From positions 806,001-870,000 of the forward strand of contig CAVZBW010000002.1 of assembly GCA_963773635.1 (NCBI GenBank): DNA of 64,000 bases. The letters run 5' to 3'. Of the stretch, positions 25,607 to 34,252 are shown piece after piece (the stretch's first letter is position 1; each line of letters begins with the position of its first letter). The notes below the pieces were generated by a model. That model did no database searches. It was not told where the DNA came from and worked only from the letters and a program-made list of their open reading frames with translations. A program made the translations under genes and the position numbers. Source of the DNA: CAVZBW01 sp963773635. Its GTDB lineage: Bacteria; Actinomycetota; Acidimicrobiia; Acidimicrobiales; RAAP-2.

Positions 25607-26890
25607 CTAGGCGGGGCGCTTGGCCAACGCCAGGTCCGCCGCCGAGGTGGGCGAGGCGCCGAACCGGCGGCCCCGGGCCCGGATGCTCACGTCGTGTCCG
25701 GCGACCGACGCACGTAGGGCGCCCACCGTGCACTCGTCCCGCTTCAAGTCGGCAAAGGGGTCGTAGCGGAAGTGGTGCATGGCGTTGAGATGCGTGATCT
25801 TGTCGATCTCTGTATCGCTCAGCCCCTCGAGATAGCGAGCGGCGATCTCCGGCGAGTTGGGCCAGGTGGAGTCCGAGTGCGGGTAGTCGCACTCCCAGGT
25901 GACGTTGTCCATGTTGAGCCATCGGCGGTTCTCGACGCCTACGGAGTCGTCGATGAAGCAGGTGATGATGTGCTCGTTGAAGACCTCGCTGGGCAGGCGG
26001 TCGCCAAAGTCCTGACCGGTCCACTCCCGGTGATGGTCGTAGACGTAGTCGATGCGCTCGAGGAAGTACGGGATCCAGCCGATACCACCCTCGGACAGCG
26101 CGACCCGCAGGTCGGGGAACTTCCGCAGCATCGGGGACCAGATCAGATCGGCGGCGCACTGGAGCAGGGTCACCGGCTGGCAGGTGATCAGCACGTCCAT
26201 CGGCGCGTCCTCTGCCGTGACCACCAGCTGCGAGGAAGAGCCGATGTGCATGCACACGATGGTGCCCTCGTCGCTGCAGGCCTTCCACACGGGATCCCAG
26301 TGGTCGCTGTGCAGGCTGGGATAGCCGAGGGCGGCGGGGTTCTCGCTGAAGGTCACGGCGTGGCAGCCCTTGGCCGCCAGCCGCCGAACCTCGGCGGCCG
26401 CGGCGTCGGGCGACCACATCATCGGCAGACCAAGGGGGATGAATCGTCCGGGGTAGGACCCGCACCAGACGTCGACATGCCAGTCGTTGTAGGCCCGGAC
26501 CATGGCGGCGGCCACGTCCTTGTCCTCGGTGCGGGCAAAGAGCTGCCCGCAAAACTGCGGCATCGAGGGGAAGCACATGGACCCGAGGACGCCGTTGGCG
26601 TTCATGTCCTTGATCCGCTCGTGGATGTCGAAGCATCCGGGGCGCATGTCGTCGAAGGAGGCGGGCTCGATCCCGTACTCCGATCGGGGACGTCCGGCGA
26701 CGGCGTTGAGTCCGACGCTGCGCGACTCGGAGCCGTTGTACCGCCACGAGTAGGTCCCGCCGTCCTCGCGCACGAGGCGGGGCGCCAGCTCCGCGTACTT
26801 GTCGGGCAGGAGGCCGTCGAAGAGGCCGGGTGGCTCCACCACGTGGTCGTCCACACTCACCAGGATCATGTCGTCGGTCTGCACGAACAT
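25607..26890 (-). CDS. Amidohydrolase family protein (PF04909), paralog B of a close pair
   Basis: A 427-residue paralog of the protein at 22937. Shared features are MILVSVDDHVVEPP, CFPSMPQFCGQLFARTEDKD, VCMHIGSSSQ, SEGGIGWIPYFLERIDY and ECDYPHSDSTWP. The ATG at 26890 was chosen over 26917 because AAAGGGGGTGG precedes it closely. It is first of seven minus-strand genes running down to 17457. The two copies differ mostly in the N-terminal lid and extreme C-terminus, which suggests different substrate preference after duplication. Confidence 0.88.
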   Translation of the reverse strand: MFVQTDDMILVSVDDHVVEPPGLFDGLLPDKYAELAPRLVREDGGTYSWRYNGSESRSVGLNAVAGRPRSEYGIEPASFDDMRPGCFDIHERIKDMNANGVLGSMCFPSMPQFCGQLFARTEDKDVAAAMVRAYNDWHVDVWCGSYPGRFIPLGLPMMWSPDAAAAEVRRLAAKGCHAVTFSENPAALGYPSLHSDHWDPVWKACSDEGTIVCMHIGSSSQLVVTAEDAPMDVLITCQPVTLLQCAADLIWSPMLRKFPDLRVALSEGGIGWIPYFLERIDYVYDHHREWTGQDFGDRLPSEVFNEHIITCFIDDSVGVENRRWLNMDNVTWECDYPHSDSTWPNSPEIAARYLEGLSDTEIDKITHLNAMHHFRYDPFADLKRDECTVGALRASVAGHDVSIRARGRRFGASPTSAADLALAKRPA

Positions 26891-26994
26891 CCACCCCCTT
26901 TCGCCGCCATGCCTCACGGGATGACCGAGGCGATGCTACGCCCTTTGGGCAGGGCACTGGCCCGCCCTGGCACCCCGGTCGGGGAGATGACACC

Positions 26995-29460
26995 ATGCGT
27001 GGGCCGACAAGGGGGGTCTCCACGTTGAGCACACAGGCGCAGGCGCCCACCGGGGCGCGCATCTTGGACGGATACCGGGTGGTGGACTGCTCTGAGGGCA
27101 TCGCCGGGCCGGTGGCGACGCTGTTGCTCGCAGAAGCCGGCGCGGACGTGGTCAAGGTGGAACGACCGGGCGGGGACCCGGCCCGCAGCTCCCTCGGCTT
27201 CCTCACGTGGAACCGCAGCAAGCGCAGCGTCGTGTTGGATCTGGACACGTCCGAGGGCCGTGGCAACCTGGACGACCTGCTCCGGGGCGCCGACGTCTTG
27301 GTACACGGCTTCGGTCCCGCACGAGCGGCCGAGATCGGGCTGACCGACGACGACCTCCGCCGTCGCCACCCTCACCTCGTGACCTCGTCCGTCCTCGCCT
27401 GGCCCGTGGGCCATCCGAGCGCGGACGGTCCGATCGACGACCTCTTGGTGAGCGCCCGCCTCGGCCTCTGCGACGAACAGCTCGGACACCGTGAGGGACC
27501 GGTGTTCCTCCGGTTTCCCTTCGGCAGCTGGTGCGCCGTCTACCTCGCTGCGGTCGGCATCCTCGCCCGGCTGGTGCACCGTGGGCGCGGGGGTCCGGCG
27601 GGTCCCGCCAACACGAGCGTGGCCCAGGGGGCGCTCGTTCCGACGATGATGCACTGGGCCCGGGCGGACCACCCGGGCGAGATGTTCGCGTTTGGCCTGC
27701 CCAAGGAACTCCAGCCCTCCCTCTTCGAGTGCGGCGACGGGGTGTGGATCCACCTGATGCGCAACGCCGACGTGGATTCGCCGCTCATGGCGCAGGCCCT
27801 TGCCGACCTGGGGGCCGAGGGTGTGGCCAAGGCCAACGCGGCCTTTACCGCCATCTCCACCCCCGGCTACCCCAACCACGGCGCCAACCAGGTGGCATTC
27901 CGCACGAGGCCCAGCCAGGAATGGCTGGACGACTTCTGGTCACACGACATCCCCGCGCAACCGGCCGCTCCGTACGGAGCCATCCTGGCGGACCCCCAGG
28001 TGCGGGCCAACGGCTACGTGGTCGAAGTCGAAGATCCGGTCCGCGGCAGGATCGTCCAGGCCGCCACCCCGTTCTCGACCGAGCCTCCCTCTCGGGTGAG
28101 CGCTCCGGCTCCGGCCCTCGGGCAGCACACCGACGAGGTGCTCTCCGAGCGCCGGGCACCCTCGGCTCCCCTACCCGCACCCCCCAAGCCGTCCGTGCCG
28201 CCTTCGTCACGAACTCCGCTCGGCGGTCTGCGGGTCCTCGACCTGGGCAACTTCCTGGCCGGCCCGCTCGGCCCCATGCTGCTGGCCGACCTCGGTGCGG
28301 AGGTCGTCAAGGTGGAGGCCACGACCGGGGACCAGATGCGCCGGGTCGAGCGGGTCTTCGCCGCCTGCCAGCGAGGCAAGAAGGGCCTGGCACTCGACCT
28401 GAAGTCGCCGGCGGCCCGCGAGGCCCTGGAGGCGCTCGTCCGCTGGGCCGACGTGGTCCATCACAACCTCCGCATGCCGGCAGCGCGCCGGCTGGGCCTC
28501 GACTACGAGTCCCTTCGCGCGATCAACCCCGACATCGTCTACTGCCATACGAGCTCGTACGGGCCCCGCGGGGACCGAGCGGACTGGCCCGGTTACGACC
28601 AGCTGTTCCAGGCCGCCGCCGGGTGGGAGGTCCTGGGCGGCGGAGAAGGCAACGACCCGATGTGGTTCCGGTTCGGCTTCATGGACCACCTCTGCGCCAT
28701 GGGGTCGGTGGTTGCAACCTTGCTGGCGGTGCTCGAGCGCGACCGCACCGGGAGGGGCCAGAGCGTGACCGGCTCCCTACTCGGTGGCGCCGTCCTCACC
28801 AACAGCGAGACCTTCCTCGGTCCGGGCGGCCTGGCGGCCTCGGTGCCCCCGGTGAATCACGAGCAGACCGGCCTCTCCCCGGGCTACCGCCTCTACCGGA
28901 TGGCCGACGGCTGGATCGCCCTGGGCGCGCGCGACGAGCACGAGCTCGCCCGAGCCTGCGCGGTCGCCGAAGTGGACGATCCTCTCTCGCTCGAGGAGGC
29001 ACTGGGCGGTCGACGCTGCGACGACGCCCTCTCCGCCCTGGACGCGGCGGGCGTTCCCTGCGAACCGGTCCGCCTCGACCAAGGGGAGACCTTCTTGGAC
29101 GATCCGCTCAACCGGTCCCTCGGGCTCGTCGCCTCCTACGACAATGCCGACTGGGGTGAGCTCGAGCAGGTCGGGGCCTTTTGGGACCTCGGCAACCTCG
29201 AGCTTGCGCTGGACCGGGCCCCGCCGGCGCTCGGGGAGCACACGGTCGAGGTGCTCCGAGAGGTGGGGCTCGAACCCGACGCGATCGACCGCATCCGCGC
29301 CGAGGGCGCGGCCCTGCAGTACGACCCGTCGCGGCGGGCCGGGGCCGAGGAAGGGGCGGGCCAGCCGGACCGCTTCGAGCTGGCGAGACGGCAGCACGCA
29401 CGGCGGGGAGCGGGTTCGTCGGAGGAGCCCGTCTCGAGCTCGACCGAAGGCCCGAGATGA
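26995..29460 (+). CDS. Double-domain CaiB/BaiF (class III) CoA-transferase
   Basis: An 821-residue fusion of two class III CoA-transferase domains. Domain 1 (about residues 15-395) has LLLAEAGADVVKVERPGGD; domain 2 (about 405-770) has LGNFLAGPLGPMLLADLGAE. The loop holding the catalytic Asp in this family reads RFGFMDHLCAMG in domain 2. The aligned loop in domain 1 reads RFPFGSWCAVYL, with Ser in place of Asp, so domain 1 may be structural or substrate-binding only. The ATG at 26995 has a GGGGAG ribosome site. The stop overlaps the DUF35 start (ATGA), putting it first in an operon with DUF35, thiolase-like and nitroreductase genes. Confidence 0.88.
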   Translation: MRGPTRGVSTLSTQAQAPTGARILDGYRVVDCSEGIAGPVATLLLAEAGADVVKVERPGGDPARSSLGFLTWNRSKRSVVLDLDTSEGRGNLDDLLRGADVLVHGFGPARAAEIGLTDDDLRRRHPHLVTSSVLAWPVGHPSADGPIDDLLVSARLGLCDEQLGHREGPVFLRFPFGSWCAVYLAAVGILARLVHRGRGGPAGPANTSVAQGALVPTMMHWARADHPGEMFAFGLPKELQPSLFECGDGVWIHLMRNADVDSPLMAQALADLGAEGVAKANAAFTAISTPGYPNHGANQVAFRTRPSQEWLDDFWSHDIPAQPAAPYGAILADPQVRANGYVVEVEDPVRGRIVQAATPFSTEPPSRVSAPAPALGQHTDEVLSERRAPSAPLPAPPKPSVPPSSRTPLGGLRVLDLGNFLAGPLGPMLLADLGAEVVKVEATTGDQMRRVERVFAACQRGKKGLALDLKSPAAREALEALVRWADVVHHNLRMPAARRLGLDYESLRAINPDIVYCHTSSYGPRGDRADWPGYDQLFQAAAGWEVLGGGEGNDPMWFRFGFMDHLCAMGSVVATLLAVLERDRTGRGQSVTGSLLGGAVLTNSETFLGPGGLAASVPPVNHEQTGLSPGYRLYRMADGWIALGARDEHELARACAVAEVDDPLSLEEALGGRRCDDALSALDAAGVPCEPVRLDQGETFLDDPLNRSLGLVASYDNADWGELEQVGAFWDLGNLELALDRAPPALGEHTVEVLREVGLEPDAIDRIRAEGAALQYDPSRRAGAEEGAGQPDRFELARRQHARRGAGSSEEPVSSSTEGPR

Positions 29461-29909
29461 GCTCGCTGCTCACGGCGGGGTTTCCCGTCCTGCCCGAGCT
29501 CACCGATCGCAACCGTCACTTTTGGCAGGGTGGCCGGGACGGCAGGCTCGTCTTCCTGCGCTGCCAGGACTGCGGGTACTACCTGCACCCTCCCGGCCCG
29601 CTGTGCCCGAGGGACCGCTCCTCGCACCTGGCTCCCGAGGCGGTGAGCGGCCGGGGTGCCGTGGCGAGCTACACGGTCAATTACCAACGCTGGCTCCCGG
29701 GACCGGAGCCCCCCTACATCATCGGGCTGGTGGAGCTCGTAGAGCAGGTCGGGCTCCGCCTCACGACCAACCTCGTCAACTGCTCCCCGGAGTCGGTCCG
29801 GATCGGGATGGAGGTGCAGGTCGTCTTCGCCCACCGGGAAGACCCCGGCGGGGACGTCTGGCTGCCCTTGTTCGAGCCGGCCCCCGAGGCGCTGGACGGT
29901 GCGTCGTGA
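29457..29909 (+). CDS. DUF35 / OB-fold acyl-CoA-binding protein with zinc ribbon
   Basis: A 150-residue protein: an N-terminal helix for partner binding (DRNRHFWQGGRDGRLVFLRC), a rubredoxin-like zinc ribbon (CQDC, then LCPRD) and an OB fold (GAVASYTVNYQRW). Three of the usual four Cys are present; the last CxxC reads CPRD, so zinc binding may be altered. DUF35 proteins pair with thiolase-like lipid-transfer proteins, as in ChsH2-Ltp2. Exactly such a gene follows with a 4-bp GTGA overlap. Confidence 0.85.
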   Translation: MSSLLTAGFPVLPELTDRNRHFWQGGRDGRLVFLRCQDCGYYLHPPGPLCPRDRSSHLAPEAVSGRGAVASYTVNYQRWLPGPEPPYIIGLVELVEQVGLRLTTNLVNCSPESVRIGMEVQVVFAHREDPGGDVWLPLFEPAPEALDGAS

Positions 29910-31117
29910 TCGTCGAGGACGCCGCCGAGCGGCGCTGCGCGATCACCGGGATCGGCCAGAGCGACATCGGGCGGCGTCTCCATCGAGACCCCCTGGTCCT
30001 CACGCTCGACGCCTGCCTGGCCGCAGTGGACGACGCGGGCCTTGGCCTCCAGGACATCGACGGCGTCTCGACTTACCCCGGGGCCATGACGCAGCCAAGG
30101 GGTTTCAACGGCGCGGGGGCCTACGAGGTCATCGACGCGCTCCGGTTGGAGGTCGACTGGTACGACAGCGGCGTCGAGACCTCGGGTCAGCTGGGCTCGG
30201 TGATGAAGGCCTGCATGGCCGTCGGCGCCGGGATGGCGAACCACGTGCTGTGCTTCCGCTCCGTCTGGGAGGGAAGCGCCCAGGGCAGCGGGGGCCGCGC
30301 CAGCCTCATGGCGGCCAACCAGGATCCTGGCGGCCCCATCTACGCCAGCGGCGTCGGCGAGTGGACGCTCCCGTTCGGCTCCGCCTCGGCCGCGTGCTGG
30401 ATCGCCATGTACGCCCAGGCGCACATGCACCGCTACGGCACCACCACCGAGCAGCTGGCCCAGATCGCGCTCAACGCACGGCGCAACGCCGGCCTCAACC
30501 CCAACGCGATCTACCGGGACCCGCTCACCCTGGACGACTACCTGGCGGCGCGGATCATCACCACGCCGCTGCGGCTCTTCGACTGCGACGTGCCGTGCGA
30601 CGGGGCGACCGCCTTTGTGGTCTCACGGCGGGAGCGTGCGGCCGACTTGCGCAGGCCGCCGATCTACTTCGAGGCGATGGGGGCGGCCCTCCACGACCGC
30701 CCGAGCTGGGACCAGCTGCGGGACCTCACCCGGACGGTCGGCGCCGACGCCGCCGCCCAGATGTGGTCCCGCACGACGCTCACGCCGGCGGACGTCGACA
30801 TCGCCGAGCTCTACGACGGCTTTAGCTTCCTCACCCTGCTGTGGCTGGAGGCGCTCGGACTCTGCCCGGTGGGCGAGAGCGGAGCCTTCATCGAGGGGGG
30901 CGGGCGCATCGCACGCGAGGGCGAGCTACCCCTCAATACCCACGGGGGTCAGCTGTCCGCTGGCCGGCTGCACGGTTACGGCTTCCTGCACGAGGCGGTG
31001 GTGCAGCTTCGGGGCGAGGGTGGCGACCGACAGGTCCCCTCTCGCCCGGAGGTGGCCGCAGTGGCGGCGGGCGGCGGCAACACCTGCGGCTGCCTTCTGC
31101 TCCGGACGGGGGGCTGA
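29906..31117 (+). CDS. Lipid-transfer / SCP-x thiolase-fold protein, probable acyl-CoA aldolase
   Basis: A 403-residue thiolase-fold protein of the non-specific lipid-transfer group. The loop that carries the nucleophilic Cys in true thiolases reads ETSGQLGSVMKA here, with no Cys, while AELYDGFSFLTLLWLEALG and the NTHGGQLSAGRLHGYG region are retained. Loss of the Cys and pairing with DUF35 are features of Ltp2-type retro-aldolases, which cleave a beta-hydroxyacyl-CoA side chain. By analogy this is a candidate aldolase. GTG start at 29906, overlapping the DUF35 stop. Confidence 0.85.
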   Translation: MIVEDAAERRCAITGIGQSDIGRRLHRDPLVLTLDACLAAVDDAGLGLQDIDGVSTYPGAMTQPRGFNGAGAYEVIDALRLEVDWYDSGVETSGQLGSVMKACMAVGAGMANHVLCFRSVWEGSAQGSGGRASLMAANQDPGGPIYASGVGEWTLPFGSASAACWIAMYAQAHMHRYGTTTEQLAQIALNARRNAGLNPNAIYRDPLTLDDYLAARIITTPLRLFDCDVPCDGATAFVVSRRERAADLRRPPIYFEAMGAALHDRPSWDQLRDLTRTVGADAAAQMWSRTTLTPADVDIAELYDGFSFLTLLWLEALGLCPVGESGAFIEGGGRIAREGELPLNTHGGQLSAGRLHGYGFLHEAVVQLRGEGGDRQVPSRPEVAAVAAGGGNTCGCLLLRTGG

Positions 31118-31121
31118 GCGC

Positions 31122-31736
31122 ATGTCCGACGAGGTCGCGGGCCGGGACTTCTTCGACGTCGTCCTGCGACAGCGGGCGTGCCGGGAGTTCGCCGACCGAG
31201 AGGTGGGCGAGGACCTCATCGAGCGATGCCTCGAGGCGGCCACCCACGCCCCGAGCGCGGAGAACCGCCAGCCGTGGGTCTTCGTCGTCGTCCGCGACCC
31301 CGAGCAGCGCGGCGCCGTCAACGACCTGACTCGCCGGGCGTGGCGGGAGGGCGGGCGCCAGCACTCGGAGGGCCGCCTCTCCGACGCGTTCTTCCGAGAG
31401 GTCGACCGGGGCGCGGAGCAGGGCATGGCGACGGCCCCGGTCCTCGTGGTGGTGTGCGGCGACTCGGAGCTCGGGCTCGAGACGACGCTGCCCGCCTCCG
31501 TGTTCCCCGCCACCCAGAACCTCCTCCTCGCGGCAGCGGCCCAGGGGCTCGGATCGGCCATGACGACGCTCGCCACGATGTATGCGGACCAGCTGAGAGA
31601 CGTCCTCGGGCTCCCCCCCTCGGTGCGGCCGATGGCGGTGGTCCCGCTCGGCTGGCCCGCTCGACCTCAAGGCCACCCCCGGCGTCTGCCCCTCGCCGAA
31701 CGCGCCTACCGGGAGCGCTACGACCGGCCCTGGTAG
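31122..31736 (+). CDS. Nitroreductase-family FMN oxidoreductase
   Basis: A 204-residue member of the nitroreductase superfamily. It has the N-terminal FMN segment RQRACREFADREV, the helix ATHAPSAENRQPWVFVVV that contacts the isoalloxazine, and the later GLGSAMTTL and PLGWP segments. It is last in the CaiB-DUF35-thiolase operon with a 4-bp gap. Such enzymes reduce enones, quinones or nitro groups with NAD(P)H; here an enone or ring reduction in the same catabolic route is plausible but not shown. Confidence 0.87.
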   Translation: MSDEVAGRDFFDVVLRQRACREFADREVGEDLIERCLEAATHAPSAENRQPWVFVVVRDPEQRGAVNDLTRRAWREGGRQHSEGRLSDAFFREVDRGAEQGMATAPVLVVVCGDSELGLETTLPASVFPATQNLLLAAAAQGLGSAMTTLATMYADQLRDVLGLPPSVRPMAVVPLGWPARPQGHPRRLPLAERAYRERYDRPW

Positions 31737-31809
31737 AGCTTGCGGCCGGCCGCGAGGGTGACCCGCTCCCTCACGCCGCCAGCCCCCTGCTCCACCCCGG
31801 CCCGGCCCG

Positions 31810-32184
31810 CTACGGCAGGCGCCAGGGGGGATGGAGCCGGTTCTCGCCGGCGCTGAACAGGCAGAGGCGGTGACCGTCGGGGTCGCGCAGCCGCGCCTCC
31901 CTCCAGAGCCACGGCTGATCCGTCGGCCCTTCATCGAAGACCACCCCCGCCCCGGCCAGGCGCTCGCACTCGCCGTCGAGATCGTCGCTCTCGAAGTAGA
32001 CGGTGACCTCCTCGGGGCCCTCCACGGCGTCCACCGAGTGCAGCGAGAGGGTGCTGTCCCCGGAGGGAAGCTCGAAGCGGAGGTAGTGGTCGTCCTCGAC
32101 GATCAAGCGGAGCCCGAGCTGCTCGTAGAAGCGGCGGGATCGGGCGAGGTCCGTCGAGCCCAGCGTGACTTGGTTCAGCCGCAT
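31810..32184 (-). CDS. VOC (glyoxalase/bleomycin-resistance) domain protein
   Basis: A 124-residue single vicinal-oxygen-chelate domain with the two beta-alpha-beta-beta-beta modules: LNQVTLGSTDLARSRRFYEQLG and VTVYFESDDLDGECERLAGAG, closing with RDPDGHRLCLF. The usual first metal His is Asn (LNQV), so metal chemistry may be lost. The ATG at 32184 gives standard VOC length; the longer frame to 32232 would add a non-family extension. It sits between two plus-strand units and no function can be assigned. Confidence 0.8.
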   Translation of the reverse strand: MRLNQVTLGSTDLARSRRFYEQLGLRLIVEDDHYLRFELPSGDSTLSLHSVDAVEGPEEVTVYFESDDLDGECERLAGAGVVFDEGPTDQPWLWREARLRDPDGHRLCLFSAGENRLHPPWRLP

Positions 32185-32280
32185 CCAGACATTCAACCCC
32201 GACGCCGGAGCAACCCACACGCCCGTGGCCACCTACCGAGCGTGGGCGCACACCGTGCCACGCCCACTAGGTTTCGCCCC

Positions 32281-33420
32281 ATGCGGGTCCTGGTGCTGGG
32301 AGCGGGTTTTGGCGGCTTGGAGCTGTCGGCCAGGTTGTCGGACCTCTTGGCCGACGACGTCGAGGTCACCCTGATCGATCGGGCCGAGGGGTTTATCTTC
32401 GGGTTCTCCAAGCTCGACGTCATGTTCGGGAGGACCCTGCCCGACGAGGTCCTGCATCCGTACCGCGATCTCGAGAAGCCCGGGCTGCGTTTCGTCCAGG
32501 CCACGATCCACTCGATCGACCCAGAAGCGAAGCGTGTCGAGACCGACGCGGGAACCTTCGACGCCGACGTGCTGGTGGTCGCCCTGGGGGCGGATCTCGA
32601 TCCGTCCGCGACCCCCGGGCTGGTCGAGGCGGGCCACGAGTTCTACACGGTCCCCGGGGCCTTCGCGCTCCGCGACGTGCTCGCCGACTTTGACGGCGGT
32701 CGCGTGATCGTGGGCGTCACCTCGACGCCCTTCAAGTGCCCCCCAGCGCCGAGCGAGACCGCCCTGTTGATGCACGACCACCTGACACGTCGCGGGGTCC
32801 GCGACCGTTCGGACATCTCGCTCGTGATGCCGTTCGGCGTGCCCATCCCGCCCTCGCCTGCGGCCTCCGAGGCCCTGCTCGCCGCCTTTGCGCAGCGGGG
32901 GATCAACTGGCGCCCCAACAGCCTGGTGAGCCGGCTCGACCCCGACCGCAAGGTGGCGGTCTTTCGAGACGGGGCGGAGATGCCCTACGACCTCTTCCTC
33001 GGCGTGCCCACGCACAAGGTCCCCCCGGTCGTGGAGGATGCGGGGATGACGGTGGACGGTTGGGTGCCGGTCAACCCGTTGACACTCGAGACCGCCTTCG
33101 CCGACGTGTACGCCGTCGGCGACGTGACCAGCGTGGGCACGCCCAAGGCGGGGGTCTTCGCCGAGGGCCAGGCCTCCGTGGTCGCGAGCCAGATCGCCTC
33201 GCGCTTGCGGGGTGGTGACGAGACCGAGACCTACGACGGCCGAGGTGTCTGCTACCTCGAGTTCGGTGACGACCTCGTCGCGCGGGTCGACGTCACCTTC
33301 CTGAGCGGTACCGCCCCCGTCGGCGATCTCGAGGGTCCCTCCGAGGCGATCGCCGACGCCAAGCGCCAGTTCGGGAGCAGCCGCATCCTGAGCTGGTTCG
33401 GCCGCGACTGGACGCCCTGA
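32281..33420 (+). CDS. FAD/NAD(P)-dependent oxidoreductase, SQR/flavocytochrome-c-like
   Basis: A 379-residue flavoprotein with an N-terminal dinucleotide fold (VLGAGFGGLE, residues 5-13) and a second nucleotide region (VYAVGDVTSVGTPKAGVFAEGQA). A Cys at 153 in TPFKCPPAPSE matches the catalytic Cys motif of sulfide:quinone reductase-like enzymes, and a second Cys lies at 323 (GRGVCYLEFG). Full SQRs use three Cys, so the sulfide role is uncertain. A TAGGTT -10-like element ends seven bases before the ATG, again suggesting a leaderless message. Confidence 0.8.
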   Translation: MRVLVLGAGFGGLELSARLSDLLADDVEVTLIDRAEGFIFGFSKLDVMFGRTLPDEVLHPYRDLEKPGLRFVQATIHSIDPEAKRVETDAGTFDADVLVVALGADLDPSATPGLVEAGHEFYTVPGAFALRDVLADFDGGRVIVGVTSTPFKCPPAPSETALLMHDHLTRRGVRDRSDISLVMPFGVPIPPSPAASEALLAAFAQRGINWRPNSLVSRLDPDRKVAVFRDGAEMPYDLFLGVPTHKVPPVVEDAGMTVDGWVPVNPLTLETAFADVYAVGDVTSVGTPKAGVFAEGQASVVASQIASRLRGGDETETYDGRGVCYLEFGDDLVARVDVTFLSGTAPVGDLEGPSEAIADAKRQFGSSRILSWFGRDWTP

Positions 33421-33444
33421 CCCCTCCGACGGCTGTGCTCAACC

Positions 33445-33466
33445 TGCGGGGGATGGCTTGCCCGCA
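33445..33466. terminator. Weak hairpin between convergent genes
   Basis: TGCGGG and CCCGCA form a 6-bp stem with a 10-base loop in the 49-bp gap between the flavoprotein stop and the convergent oxidoreductase beta-subunit stop. The stem is modest and has no T tract. Confidence 0.4.
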
Positions 33467-33469
33467 CGC

Positions 33470-34252
33470 TCAGTCCGGCGGTGGTGCCTTGAGCTCGCCG
33501 ATCCCGAAGGTCGTCATCATGGCGTCCTCGAGGTAATCGGGACCCTCCGGCGTCCCGACGAACCACCCGGTCGGGCACATGGTGAGGACCTCCACGAACG
33601 TGAAACCGGCGCCGGCCATCTGCAGCTCGAAGGCCCGCCGGACCATTCGTTTGGTGCGGGCCACCATGCCGGGCGTGTTGACGGCGCCGCGAGCCACGTA
33701 CGCCGGGCCATCGAGCTGCGCCAGGAGCCGTCCGACGTCGATCGGGTAACCATGCAGCTCGGGATCCCTTCCCTCAAGACTGGTCTTGGTCCGCTGCCCC
33801 ACGACGGTGGTCGCGGTGAGGTGCCCCCCGGTGTCCCCGAACACGCCGTTGTTGAAGAGCAGTGCGGTGATCCGCTCGCCGCGAGCCGCGGCATGGAGCA
33901 CCTCGTGCAGGCCCTCGCTCACCATGTCGCCGTCGCCCTGGAGCGTGAGGACCGCGGTGTCCGGCAGCATGCGCTTGACCCCGGTCGCCACCGCCGGGGC
34001 CCTCCCGTGGAGGCACTGGAGGGAATCGATGTCGCTCAGCCTCATCATCTGCGTGTAGCAACCGTGCCCGGCGATCATGACCGCCCGATGCGAGAGCTCG
34101 AGCTCGGTCAGCACCTCGAGCACGACTCGCCAGGCGACGGGGTGCCCACACCCCGGGCACAGCTCGTGCTCGGAGGACTGGAGGAGGTCCGGCTTGAAGG
34201 CGGCCACCTCGTGCGAGGGGCGCCCGGCGGCCGCAGGGGTGTCGACGGTCAT
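33470..34252 (-). CDS. 2-oxoacid:ferredoxin oxidoreductase, beta (TPP-binding) subunit
   Basis: A 260-residue subunit that binds thiamine diphosphate and an iron-sulfur cluster. It has the cluster motif ELCPGCGHPV (Cys32, Cys35), AGHGCYTQM, and the TPP-Mg motif from GDGDMVSEGL to FNNGVFGDTGG. The ATG overlaps the alpha-subunit stop by 4 bp. It is last in a synthetase-gamma-alpha-beta operon read leftward from 37471. The enzyme would oxidatively decarboxylate a 2-oxoacid to an acyl-CoA with reduced ferredoxin, or run in reverse; the specific oxoacid cannot be told. Confidence 0.9.
   Translation of the reverse strand: MTVDTPAAAGRPSHEVAAFKPDLLQSSEHELCPGCGHPVAWRVVLEVLTELELSHRAVMIAGHGCYTQMMRLSDIDSLQCLHGRAPAVATGVKRMLPDTAVLTLQGDGDMVSEGLHEVLHAAARGERITALLFNNGVFGDTGGHLTATTVVGQRTKTSLEGRDPELHGYPIDVGRLLAQLDGPAYVARGAVNTPGMVARTKRMVRRAFELQMAGAGFTFVEVLTMCPTGWFVGTPEGPDYLEDAMMTTFGIGELKAPPPD

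Noticed and set aside
21581..25717. A 1378-residue open frame on the plus strand
   Set aside because: Antisense of an operon of well-supported dehydrogenase, amidohydrolase and P450 genes. Composition is Arg/Gly/Val-rich without any domain.
32281..33420. Calling the flavoprotein a true sulfide:quinone oxidoreductase
   Set aside because: Only two of the three expected catalytic Cys positions are visible (Cys153 and Cys323), and no sulfur-metabolism genes are nearby.
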